Assembly (NCBI RefSeq): GCF_030232265.1
Contig: NZ_JASPJK010000002.1
Coordinates: 1 to 64,000, forward strand
DNA from: Corynebacterium sp. MSK041
GTDB taxonomy: Bacteria > Actinomycetota > Actinomycetes > Mycobacteriales > Mycobacteriaceae
Direction of reading: 5' to 3'
DNA length: 64,000 nucleotides
Every line of letters begins with the position of its first letter. Within the stretch, counting starts at the first letter, position 1. The notes below the pieces were generated by a model. The model was not told the DNA's origin and ran no database searches. It saw only the letters and a list, made by a program, of their open reading frames with translations. The position numbers and the translations under genes are program-made. Below are positions 17,513-24,822 of the stretch, one piece after another.

Positions 17513-18418
17513 GTGGCTGGTAAACCCAGTGACTCAACGCTGGTGATCATCCCCACCTACAACGAGTTGGAAAACCTTCCGCTCATCATCGGACGTGTGC
17601 GTGAAGCAACGCCGGAGGTGGAGATCCTTGTTGTTGACGATAATTCTCCCGACGGCACCGGCGCCAAGGCTGATGAGATCGCAGCTTCTGACAAGCACGT
17701 GCACGTCCTGCACCGCCAGGAAAAGACTGGCCTGCTGGGTGCCTACGTCGCTGGCTTCGAGTGGGGCCTTGAGCGTGATTACCAGGTCATCTGCCAAATG
17801 GATGCGGATGGCTCTCACGCGCCGGAGGAGTTCCCGCGTCTTCTTGCCGCCATTGATGCGGGTGCAGACCTGGTGATTGGTTCCCGCTACGTGGAGGGCG
17901 GTGAGGCTGTGAACTGGCCGCGTAACCGTTATCTGCTGTCCAAGGCTGGCAATATGTACGTGTCGCTTGCGCTGGGTACGGACGTTGCGGATATGACTGC
18001 GGGGTACCGCGCGTTCCGTCGTGAAGTTCTTGAGACTATCGACTTTGATGAGCTCTCCCGCAAGGGCTACATCTTCCAGGTTCAGATCGCCGACAAGGCC
18101 GATCAGGAGGGCTTCGACGTGCGTGAGGTGCCCATCACTTTCACGGACCGCACTTTGGGTGAGTCCAAGCTGGACGCCAGCTTTGCCAAGGACTCTCTCA
18201 TCGAAGTATCCAAGTGGGGCTTTGAGCGCCGTTCCACGCAGCTGAGCAACCTCAGCCATGAGATGGGCCGTCTGGCTAAGTACCAGCTCAGGGAACTGGG
18301 CGTAAACAAGATTCCGCGCAAGTTTTCGCGCATGGCTACAACGACCAAGGACATGGCAGAGGAAGGCACGAAGCTGCTCAAGTACGAAGTTGGGCGTCTG
18401 GTGAACAACCGCCACTAA
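17513..18418 (+). CDS. ppm1: Ppm1, polyprenol monophosphomannose synthase
   Basis: A GT2 glycosyltransferase that makes polyprenyl-phosphate mannose, the mannose donor for lipomannan, lipoarabinomannan and glycoproteins. The product has 301 residues. The N-terminus is VIIPTYNELENLP, the nucleotide-binding LVVDDNSPDGTG is near residue 43, the metal-binding QMDADGSHAPEE is near 100, and VADMTAGYRAF and FTDRTLGESKLD are typical of the DPM1 family. There is no membrane domain, so it probably relies on Lnt/Ppm2 for membrane contact, as proposed for C. glutamicum. The GTG start is preceded by AAGGAGAGA. Confidence 0.95.
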   Translation: MAGKPSDSTLVIIPTYNELENLPLIIGRVREATPEVEILVVDDNSPDGTGAKADEIAASDKHVHVLHRQEKTGLLGAYVAGFEWGLERDYQVICQMDADGSHAPEEFPRLLAAIDAGADLVIGSRYVEGGEAVNWPRNRYLLSKAGNMYVSLALGTDVADMTAGYRAFRREVLETIDFDELSRKGYIFQVQIADKADQEGFDVREVPITFTDRTLGESKLDASFAKDSLIEVSKWGFERRSTQLSNLSHEMGRLAKYQLRELGVNKIPRKFSRMATTTKDMAEEGTKLLKYEVGRLVNNRH

Positions 18419-18438
18419 AAGTCTGCATACATGCGAAT

Positions 18439-18464
18439 ACCCGGTCAGCTTGAGCTGGCCGGGT
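18439..18464. terminator. Bidirectional terminator hairpin between ppm1 and rbpA
   Basis: ACCCGGTCAGC (18439-18449), loop TTGA, then GCTGGCCGGGT (18454-18464) form an 11-base stem with one G-T pair. It lies between two convergent genes. The T-rich flank is weak on the plus strand (AATTTG). Confidence 0.75.
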
Positions 18465-18510
18465 AATTTGCTTATCGACGCAGAGTGCGGGCACGCGCCG
18501 ACAGTGCGGT

Positions 18511-18879
18511 TTAGCTTTCTGCTTGTTCCTTAGCCAGGCGAGCAGCAGCACGGCGACGCTTACGCAGCTGCTCCAGGCGCTCCTCAAGCAGCTCATCGAG
18601 CTCGTCGAGCGTGCGGCGCTCACACAGCATGTCCCAGTGGGTGCGTGGTGGCTTCACAGGCTTGGATTCAACGCCTTCGCCCTCCATGAGAGTGCCGGTC
18701 TGGCCGTTCTTGCATGGCCATTCCTCGGGGATTTCGGCATCATCAGCAAAAGGGATCTCAAAGATCTCGCCCGATGGGGTGCGGTACTTGGCCATCCTGC
18801 GGGGAGCTAGGTCGTGGTCACGGTCCGTTTCGTAGCTCACTGCGCCCATGCGACTACCACGGAGTACCCGGTCAGCCAT
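18511..18879 (-). CDS. rbpA: RbpA, RNA polymerase-binding protein
   Basis: An actinobacterial general transcription factor of 122 residues that stabilises RNA polymerase with the primary sigma factor. The conserved N-terminus is MADRVLRGSRMGAVSYETDR, the RbpA core region includes VPFADDAEIP-like IPFADDAEIPEEWPCKNG, and the basic linker and sigma-interacting helix is RTHWDMLCERRTLDELDELL. The gene is monocistronic, read toward ppm1 and ending at the shared hairpin. Its upstream region holds two stacked promoters, one of sigma-H/R type. Confidence 0.96.
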   Translation of the reverse strand: MADRVLRGSRMGAVSYETDRDHDLAPRRMAKYRTPSGEIFEIPFADDAEIPEEWPCKNGQTGTLMEGEGVESKPVKPPRTHWDMLCERRTLDELDELLEERLEQLRKRRRAAARLAKEQAES

Positions 18880-18937
18880 GCTTTACCAATCCCTTCATTA
18901 AAAGTCTCGGCCTGGAGTGTAGGCCGTGCGATCTACG

Positions 18938-18984
18938 AGTATAACGACTCATATGCATAACGCGCCTTTGGCTCGGTTTGTTCC
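18938..18984 (-). promoter_or_regulatory. Tandem rbpA promoters: sigma-H/R type and a -10 TATACT
   Basis: On the minus strand GGAAC (18984-18980) is followed after exactly 18 bases by GTT (18961-18959). That fits the GGAA(T/C)-N18-GTT pattern of SigH/SigR promoters. Further downstream TATACT (18943-18938) is a good primary -10. Transcription from either would leave a leader of roughly 45-75 bases before the ATG at 18879. rbpA is a known SigR target in Streptomyces; the call here is from pattern only. Confidence 0.55.
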
Positions 18985-19032
18985 GCGCCAATGATGAATC
19001 TTTTATTTCGTAACGCTACGATATTGGTTGCT

Positions 19033-19383
19033 ATGGATAACGATAGTGGGGAAGTGCTCTCCGACTGCGAATGGTGCGGTCGGCCATTTGCGCAAACACC
19101 AGGCCGTGGGCGCCGCAGAAAATATTGCAGTGACTCGTGCAAACAACGCGCCTATGAGGCGCGACGAGGCATCCCAGCGCGGACACGCAACAGCCTCGAA
19201 GCATTTGAAAGCCATGAGGTTGACCCCCAGCGTGCAGAAGGTATTCGCGACCGACTCTTTGAGCTGAGGTGCGCAGCTGAAGATGTTGCTACGGCAGCCA
19301 AGGAGGGTGCGGATGCTGAGGAGATTGAGTCCTTGTGCGTTGAGCTGGTTACCATGGCTAAGAAGCTAGAAAACATTCGTTAA
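19033..19383 (+). CDS. Small zinc-finger-like protein of unknown function
   Basis: From ATG 19033 the product has 116 residues. The N-terminal half has a four-cysteine pattern, CEWCGRPF then a basic stretch GRGRRRKYCSDSC, which looks like a treble-clef or zinc-ribbon nucleic-acid-binding module, followed by KQRAYEARRG. The C-terminal half is helical and acidic with heptad-like spacing. TACGAT at 19015-19020 could be a -10 giving an almost leaderless transcript. An upstream in-frame ATG at 18991 would overlap the rbpA promoter region. Similar small proteins occur in actinobacteria, but I know no function. Confidence 0.65.
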   Translation: MDNDSGEVLSDCEWCGRPFAQTPGRGRRRKYCSDSCKQRAYEARRGIPARTRNSLEAFESHEVDPQRAEGIRDRLFELRCAAEDVATAAKEGADAEEIESLCVELVTMAKKLENIR

Positions 19384-19406
19384 GGTCGGTTTTGGAAGGC
19401 GCGAAC

Positions 19407-20144
19407 ATGAGTGATATCGAGCGTGACGGTGAGGCTGTCCGCGAAAAGAAACAACGCAACAACAAGCCAATTATCATTGGTGGTGTTATTGCCGTTACTG
19501 TTCTCGCGCTCCTCGCAATTATTCCTATGGTGATGGCACTGATGGCTACGCCAGGTATCAAAACCGAGCCCATTGACACGGATGGTGCCAAGCCCGCCAC
19601 AGCGGACATGGATGGGACGTGGGAGGTGCTCAGCCGCCAAGGTAAGAACTACACCTCGGCTGGCTTTACCTTCGATGAGTTGCTCCCGGGTGACGCTCGC
19701 ACAACATCAGGCTCCACGACGGCTGTGAGTGGTGAAATGACCGTCGAATCCGGAACTTTGACCGCCGGCGAGATAACCGTGGATATGACCAATATCGTCA
19801 CGGACCGCGACCGCCGTGACGTTAATGTGCGTAGGAAGATCCTTCATACGGAGAAGTACCCGGAAGCATATTTTGTTCTCACCCAGCCGGCGGATGTTTC
19901 GGCGCTACCAGAGGATGGAACCACGGGCACGGTGGAGCTAACAGGTGACCTGACTATTCGCGGTGTGACTAATGAGGTAACTCAGGACTTTACGGTGTTG
20001 CGTACCGGTGATCACGTCATTGTCCATACGGACATTCCGTTTAACCGTCTTGATTACGGAGTGGAGACGCCAGACTTCGTCGCGGCCAAGATTGCTGAGG
20101 AAGGCGAGATCAACATTCGCCTTAACTTGGTGAAGAAGGATTAG
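19407..20144 (+). CDS. Membrane-anchored YceI family protein
   Basis: About 245 residues: a short cytoplasmic N-terminus rich in Lys/Arg, one membrane helix (PIIIGGVIAVTVLALLAIIP), a linker, and a YceI-like lipocalin domain of eight or more beta strands. Family markers include DMDGTWEV, the ITVDMTNIVTDRDRRD segment, HTEKYPEAYF, and LTGDLTIRGVTN. YceI domains bind polyisoprenoids or similar lipids; the ligand here is unknown. ATG 19407 is preceded by GGAAGGCG. It is 23 bases downstream of the zinc-finger gene. Confidence 0.87.
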   Translation: MSDIERDGEAVREKKQRNNKPIIIGGVIAVTVLALLAIIPMVMALMATPGIKTEPIDTDGAKPATADMDGTWEVLSRQGKNYTSAGFTFDELLPGDARTTSGSTTAVSGEMTVESGTLTAGEITVDMTNIVTDRDRRDVNVRRKILHTEKYPEAYFVLTQPADVSALPEDGTTGTVELTGDLTIRGVTNEVTQDFTVLRTGDHVIVHTDIPFNRLDYGVETPDFVAAKIAEEGEINIRLNLVKKD

Positions 20145-20162
20145 CCGAGGCTAAACGCCATC

Positions 20163-20218
20163 TCTTCCCCTTTTGTCCGATAATGTACATTATGTCAAGT
20201 AGGGTTTGATGGGGAAGA
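20163..20218. repeat. Nested palindrome between convergent genes
   Basis: A perfect 14-base palindrome ATAATGTACATTAT (20180-20193) sits inside an outer 8-base inverted repeat TCTTCCCC (20163-20170) / GGGGAAGA (20211-20218). It lies between the ends of the YceI gene and the methyltransferase gene. It could serve as a terminator for both or as a protein-binding site; there is no long T run. Confidence 0.5.
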
Positions 20219-20241
20219 TTCTTAGTCTTTCGGGCTAGCCT

Positions 20242-21561
20242 TTAGCGCACTCCCCGCCTGTGCCGGTGCGTCAGCGTGTATTGCACAACATCGAGCATTC
20301 CCAATTCAGCCATGGCTTGGCGTAGTGCGAGCTGCCAGACCCATAGGCGCCGGTACACCGCATCAAACCCATCAGCCGCCGCTTCACGTAGTTGGCCTTG
20401 GAATGTGGTCAGCTGGTGTTTGAGCGACAACGCCAGGTGATCCGGAGCGTGTGTTTCGCTGATTACGCGCAACCCGGTGTATTTATCGGCAATCTTCCTT
20501 AACTCTTCAGAATTGCTGTACTCCAACGATGGCCAGATATAGGCGCGCAGAGACTCCATGGCGTCGCGGGCGGGCCCTGAGATCTTCTCTGTGGCTGTCA
20601 CGCATTGAATCACTGCCCTGCCGTTCTTCGATAGCAATGAATCCATCAGTTCCAAGCGGGCACGCTGATGCGGCTTAGGCAAGGTCTCCAGGTTCTCTGC
20701 GCAGACGATCGCGTCATAGCGTCCCGCGCGGCGTGTCAAAGCGCGTGACAGGTCTTCAGCCACACTGATGTGAACGGAATCCGCTACCCCAGCGAGCGTG
20801 AGACGCTCTCGCAGCGTTCGCACCACCGCTGGGTCCGTCACCACGGCATCGACAGTTGCGCGGCGTGACGCAGCCGCGATTGCCACTGCGCCCCCAGAGC
20901 ATGGAATCTCGGCGACTTGGGTGCCGGCGCGGACCCCGGCTTCGTCGAGAAGCATGCTCACGCTGCGCGTCTGGGCGTCTCCGAGGTCATGCTTCATCGT
21001 TTCCAGAGGTGGCGCGAAATGTGTTGTGTCTACAAAGTAATTCGTGGGCTCCTTGCCACGCCCAGCGGCCGGCACGAAAGATTTATGGCTCATACGTTCC
21101 GTAGTGGGAACGCCCGTAGAAAAATGACCCGCGAATGCGCTCATGCCATCCCCGGCGTAGCGTGCGACGAGTTCCGGTGGAACCTCTCCCCCGACGAGGT
21201 GCGGATCTTCCTTAATATGCGGTGTTCGCGGGGCATATCCGGAGGAAAGCAGGCCCCGAATCACCTTCACCAGATCCGCGGAGGTATCCGTCCGCCACTC
21301 GCCTGCCATGTACCCTTCTGCAAGCCCCACCCATCCGCGAACGGCGATGCGCTCAAAGAGTTGTGCATGATCCACTACGAGGTCGTGGTCCCCCTCTGGC
21401 GACAGCTCAAGGCCTGCTTGGGCACAATGGCGGGCAAATTTCGCTTCCGCCATTCTCGCACGGATGCGCATTCCTGCAGCTGAAGGGATATATACGAGGG
21501 ACGGCCAACGTTCGGCGTCCACAGAATCCAGGTGAGCAGAATAAGCGGGATGAGTGGGCAC
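20242..21561 (-). CDS. CFA-synthase-like SAM methyltransferase, atypical motif
   Basis: A protein of 439 residues with the two-part layout of cyclopropane-fatty-acid synthases: an N-terminal sterol-carrier-like region (VRGWVGLAEGYMAGEW near residue 75) and a C-terminal class I methyltransferase domain. The SAM motif I is VAEIPCSGGAVAIAA rather than the usual E-x-G-C-G-W-G. The normally conserved F-Y...L-D...Y-S-C active-site region reads NYFVDTTHFAPPL. It may therefore have a different substrate or reduced activity. GTG 21561 is the start. TTTATC, eight bases upstream, may be a -10 for a leaderless message. Confidence 0.7.
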   Translation of the reverse strand: MPTHPAYSAHLDSVDAERWPSLVYIPSAAGMRIRARMAEAKFARHCAQAGLELSPEGDHDLVVDHAQLFERIAVRGWVGLAEGYMAGEWRTDTSADLVKVIRGLLSSGYAPRTPHIKEDPHLVGGEVPPELVARYAGDGMSAFAGHFSTGVPTTERMSHKSFVPAAGRGKEPTNYFVDTTHFAPPLETMKHDLGDAQTRSVSMLLDEAGVRAGTQVAEIPCSGGAVAIAAASRRATVDAVVTDPAVVRTLRERLTLAGVADSVHISVAEDLSRALTRRAGRYDAIVCAENLETLPKPHQRARLELMDSLLSKNGRAVIQCVTATEKISGPARDAMESLRAYIWPSLEYSNSEELRKIADKYTGLRVISETHAPDHLALSLKHQLTTFQGQLREAAADGFDAVYRRLWVWQLALRQAMAELGMLDVVQYTLTHRHRRGVR

Positions 21562-21730
21562 GTGCTTCAGGATAAACCTTTGGGATGCCCCATATGCGGA
21601 GCCACGGCGCGCTTAGAAAACAAACCGGCGTATGATCACATGACGGATCTGCCTATAAGGCTTCACCCAGGCTAAAACAGGCTCGCAACAAGCCACGCGC
21701 TCAAGAAGAAAACTTAAAGGAGTTTTTTAC

Positions 21731-23131
21731 ATGTCCGACAAACCGTACCGTCCGGCCGGAAACCGCCACCATGTTGTCATCATTGGCTCTGGTTTCGGCG
21801 GGCTCTTTGCCGCGCGTGAACTGGACGGCGCTGATGTGGACGTGACGCTCATTAGCCGCACGAACTTCCACCTCTTCCCGCCGCTCCTGTACCAGGTAGC
21901 CACCGGCATCCTTGGCAGCGGTGAGATTGCTACATCCACCCGCCAGATCCTGGGCAAGCAGAAGAACACGGACGTTGTGCGTGGTGATGTCACGGACATC
22001 AACCTGGAAGACAAGACCGTCACCTTCACCGAGGGTGAATTCACCCGTGTCTACGAGTACGACTCCCTCATCGTTGCTGCCGGTGCTGGCCAGTCTTACT
22101 TTGGCAACGACCACTTTGCTGAATTCGCTCCGGGCCTGAAGACCATTGACCATGCACTGGAGATTCGCGCACGTCTGCTTTCCGCTTTCGAGCGCGCTGA
22201 AGTCACCGAGGATCCGGCTGAGCGCGAGCGTCTGCTCACCTTCGTCATCGTGGGTGCAGGGCCGACGGGTGTCGAGCTTGCTGGCCAGGTTGCAGAGCTT
22301 GCCCACCGCAGCTTCCGCAACGAGTACTCCAATTTCCGCCCGTCGAGCGCAAAGATCGTGCTTCTCGACGGCGCTCCGCAGGTCCTCCCACCATTTGGCA
22401 AGCGTCTGGGCAGGAAGGCTCAGCGCGAGCTGGAGCGTCTTGGTGTGACCGTGTACTTGAACTCCCTGGTGACCAACCTTGATGCGGATTCCGTCACCTA
22501 CAAGAACATGACCACCGATGAAGAGACCACGATTGAGTCTTACACCAAGATTTGGTCCGCCGGTGTCGCTGCTTCCCCACTGGGCAAGATGGTGGCAGAG
22601 CAGGCTGGCCTCGAGGTGGACCGCGCCGGCAAGGTGCCGGTAAACAAGGACCTGTCCGTTGGTGATCACCGGGACGTCTTCGTCGTCGGCGACATGATGA
22701 ACCTTGACCGCCTCCCGGGTCTTGCCCAGGTGGCTATCCAGTCTGGTGAGTACGCTGCGAAGGCCATTAAGGCCGGTGTTGAGCAGAACCAGCAGCCGGA
22801 CGAGCGCGAGGCATTTGAGTACTTTGACAAGGGCTCCATGGCTATCGTGTCCCGCTTCCACGCTGTGGTGAAGATGGGCAAGGTGGAAATCGCTGGTTTC
22901 ATGGGCTGGATCATGTGGCTGTTGGTTCACGTATCCTTCCTGGTGTCCAAGCGCAACCGCATCGTGTCCATGTTCACCTGGACGTTGAATGCTCTGTCGC
23001 CCAAGCGCTACAACCTGGTGTCCACGTTGCAGCACATGCACGCGCGGACCGGGCTGCTCCAGCTGCAGAAGCAGTTGGGAGATGAAGCAGATAACTTCGC
23101 TGAAATCCGTGACACCAAGGATGAGAACTAA
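21731..23131 (+). CDS. ndh: Type II NADH:quinone dehydrogenase (Ndh)
   Basis: A single-subunit, non-proton-pumping respiratory NADH dehydrogenase that passes electrons to menaquinone. The product has 466 residues. The FAD site is VVIIGSGFGGLFAA (residues 15-28), the NADH site is FVIVGAGPTGVELAGQVAE near 175, and FVVGDMMNL near 320 is the second FAD motif. A C-terminal hydrophobic/amphipathic segment (GFMGWIMWLLVHVSFL) anchors it on the membrane. The ATG follows AAAGGAG. TATGAT at 21631-21636 is a likely -10, giving a leader of about 90 bases. Confidence 0.96.
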   Translation: MSDKPYRPAGNRHHVVIIGSGFGGLFAARELDGADVDVTLISRTNFHLFPPLLYQVATGILGSGEIATSTRQILGKQKNTDVVRGDVTDINLEDKTVTFTEGEFTRVYEYDSLIVAAGAGQSYFGNDHFAEFAPGLKTIDHALEIRARLLSAFERAEVTEDPAERERLLTFVIVGAGPTGVELAGQVAELAHRSFRNEYSNFRPSSAKIVLLDGAPQVLPPFGKRLGRKAQRELERLGVTVYLNSLVTNLDADSVTYKNMTTDEETTIESYTKIWSAGVAASPLGKMVAEQAGLEVDRAGKVPVNKDLSVGDHRDVFVVGDMMNLDRLPGLAQVAIQSGEYAAKAIKAGVEQNQQPDEREAFEYFDKGSMAIVSRFHAVVKMGKVEIAGFMGWIMWLLVHVSFLVSKRNRIVSMFTWTLNALSPKRYNLVSTLQHMHARTGLLQLQKQLGDEADNFAEIRDTKDEN

Positions 23132-23157
23132 AGCCCTACTGCTGTAAGATCCCGGCT

Positions 23158-23200
23158 ATCTCCACTCCCCTTCTACATCTGAAGCGGGGTGGAGATTTTG
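23158..23200 (+). terminator. Terminator downstream of ndh
   Basis: ATCTCCACTCCCC (23158-23170) and GGGGTGGAGAT (23186-23196) pair with one bulged base, followed directly by TTTTG. It lies between the ndh stop and corA, so it should end ndh transcription. Confidence 0.75.
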
Positions 23201-23243
23201 TCCCTAATCCACACGACCCAGGAGTAACAAGGGGGTCCCCGCA

Positions 23244-24314
23244 ATGCCGCCCAAGATTCCGTTGCCACGCAACCGAAAGGCTCCAGCACAACGCGAACGT
23301 CGTCCCCTGCCTGTTCCTGTGGAACGGTCGGTGGATTTTTGTCGCGTCTTCGTTGATGGGGTGAACCAACCAGGTACTTACCAGTTCTCCACCGCCATGC
23401 AGCGCGTGCAGGGCTCGGACAACGCCTATGTGTGGCTTTCACTCAAAGAACCCAGTGTGGAGCAAATGGAACAGGTTGCCGCTCTATTTGGGATCCACGA
23501 ACTGATTGTTGAGGACGCGGTGACGGCCCACCAGCGCCCCAAGGTTGAGCGCTATGGGGATCAACTCTTCATCGTGGTACGCACAGTGGAATATCGCGAT
23601 GATTCTGAGGTGACAGATCTCCGCGAGATCATTTCTACTGGTGAGGTCCAGATACTGATTGGCAGTAACTTTGTCATCACCATCCGCCACGACGCGGAAC
23701 TACCCAACCTGACGCGTGAATTGGTGGAGGACCCGGAGATTTCCTCTCTTGGTCCGGCGGCCGTCGCGTGGAAAGTCGCTGACCACATCGTGGAAAACTA
23801 CGCCCGGGTAACCACCTACCTGAGTGAAGATGTGGATGAGTTGGAAAATGAGGTTTTTACACCACGCCGAGAAATCAACATCGACAAAATCTACATGTAC
23901 AAGCGTGAGATTTTGGAGATGCGCCACGCTATTGATCCTCTTGGTCCGGCACTCCGGACTGGGCTCTCCTTGCACAATGATCTGTTGAGCAAGGAGCTGA
24001 GCTCCTACCTGCGCGACGTTCAGGACAACGCGATGATTGTCACTGATACCGTGTCAGGCTTTGATGAGCGACTGTCATCCCTTTTGGATGCTTCCGTGGC
24101 AAAGGTTTCCATGCAGCAGAACACCGACATGCGCACGATTTCTGCTGTGGTTGGTATGGCAGCGCTGCCCACGATGATTGCCGGAATCTATGGCATGAAC
24201 TTTGAGTACATGCCGGAGCTCGGGTGGCACTACGCCTACCCCATTGTGCTCCTAGTCATGCTGGGCAGTATGGCAGCCATGTACTGGTGGTTCCGTAAGA
24301 ACCACTGGCTCTAG
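23244..24314 (+). CDS. corA: CorA-type magnesium/cobalt transporter
   Basis: A pentameric divalent metal channel, 356 residues. A large cytosolic N-terminal domain is followed by two C-terminal membrane helices. The signature GIYGMNFEYMPEL (GMN at the end of helix 1) is near residue 313, and the second helix is YPIVLLVMLGSMAAMYWWF, ending in the basic FRKNHW tail. The first 30 residues are an extra Pro/Arg-rich segment. ATG 23244 has a G-rich SD (AAGGGGG). The stop overlaps the last codon of the convergent thioesterase gene by a few bases. Confidence 0.93.
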   Translation: MPPKIPLPRNRKAPAQRERRPLPVPVERSVDFCRVFVDGVNQPGTYQFSTAMQRVQGSDNAYVWLSLKEPSVEQMEQVAALFGIHELIVEDAVTAHQRPKVERYGDQLFIVVRTVEYRDDSEVTDLREIISTGEVQILIGSNFVITIRHDAELPNLTRELVEDPEISSLGPAAVAWKVADHIVENYARVTTYLSEDVDELENEVFTPRREINIDKIYMYKREILEMRHAIDPLGPALRTGLSLHNDLLSKELSSYLRDVQDNAMIVTDTVSGFDERLSSLLDASVAKVSMQQNTDMRTISAVVGMAALPTMIAGIYGMNFEYMPELGWHYAYPIVLLVMLGSMAAMYWWFRKNHWL

Positions 24315-24751
24315 CGCATCACCATGGTGCGCAGCGTGGTCTCTGCTGCGAGCTTGCCGTCGTGCCGCATTTCAATCTTCCAGATCTGTGTGCGACTGCC
24401 CACGTGAATCGGTGTTGCCTCGGCTTCAATCACGCCAGACTGCACGCTGCGGATCAGGTCGGTGTTGTTGTTCATACCCACCACCGGTGCGCCGGCTGCT
24501 AGGTAGCCAGCGAAGGAACCCATGCTCTCCCCGATGGAGCAGAACACGCCACCGTTAACCAGACCGGCTGGCTGGTGGAGGTGCGGGCCAACCTCAATGG
24601 TGGCTACCATCTTCTCTGGGCCGAAGTCTTTGTACTGGAGTCCGATGAAGTCATCGAATTTGGTCATCTGGCTGTTGAGGAAGGCAAGTTCCTGCTCAGT
24701 AAGTTGCCGTTTGCTGAATTCTTCGAGGTTGCTGAGGTCTTTGATGTCCAT
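24311..24751 (-). CDS. PaaI/YbgC-type hotdog thioesterase
   Basis: A hotdog-fold acyl-CoA thioesterase candidate, 146 residues from ATG 24751. The helix motif NGGVFCSIGESMGSFAG near residue 70 carries the likely catalytic Glu. The strand NNNTDLIRSVQSGVIEAEATPIH matches the family. The acyl substrate is unknown. An upstream in-frame start at 24778 would add nine residues without SD support. It converges on corA with a four-base overlap of the gene ends. Confidence 0.82.
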   Translation of the reverse strand: MDIKDLSNLEEFSKRQLTEQELAFLNSQMTKFDDFIGLQYKDFGPEKMVATIEVGPHLHQPAGLVNGGVFCSIGESMGSFAGYLAAGAPVVGMNNNTDLIRSVQSGVIEAEATPIHVGSRTQIWKIEMRHDGKLAAETTLRTMVMR

Positions 24752-24808
24752 GCACCCAAACTGTAGCAACGAACACATTCCTTGTGGCCTGCTTGAGCGA
24801 GGATCTTT

Positions 24809-24814
24809 GTATGC
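24809..24814 (+). promoter_or_regulatory. Probable -10 box of a leaderless gnd transcript
   Basis: TATGCT at 24809-24814 is followed eight bases later by the favoured gnd ATG (24823), with no Shine-Dalgarno in between. This is the spacing expected for a leaderless message. The -35 position is weak (GCCTGC). Confidence 0.4.
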
Positions 24815-24822
24815 TCTTTCCT

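Noticed and set aside
17534..18415. Minus-strand ORF opposite ppm1
   Set aside because: Mirror of a well-supported gene in a GC-rich genome.
21701..23041. Minus-strand ORF of 446 codons
   Set aside because: Shadow of ndh, which has clear FAD and NAD motifs on the plus strand.
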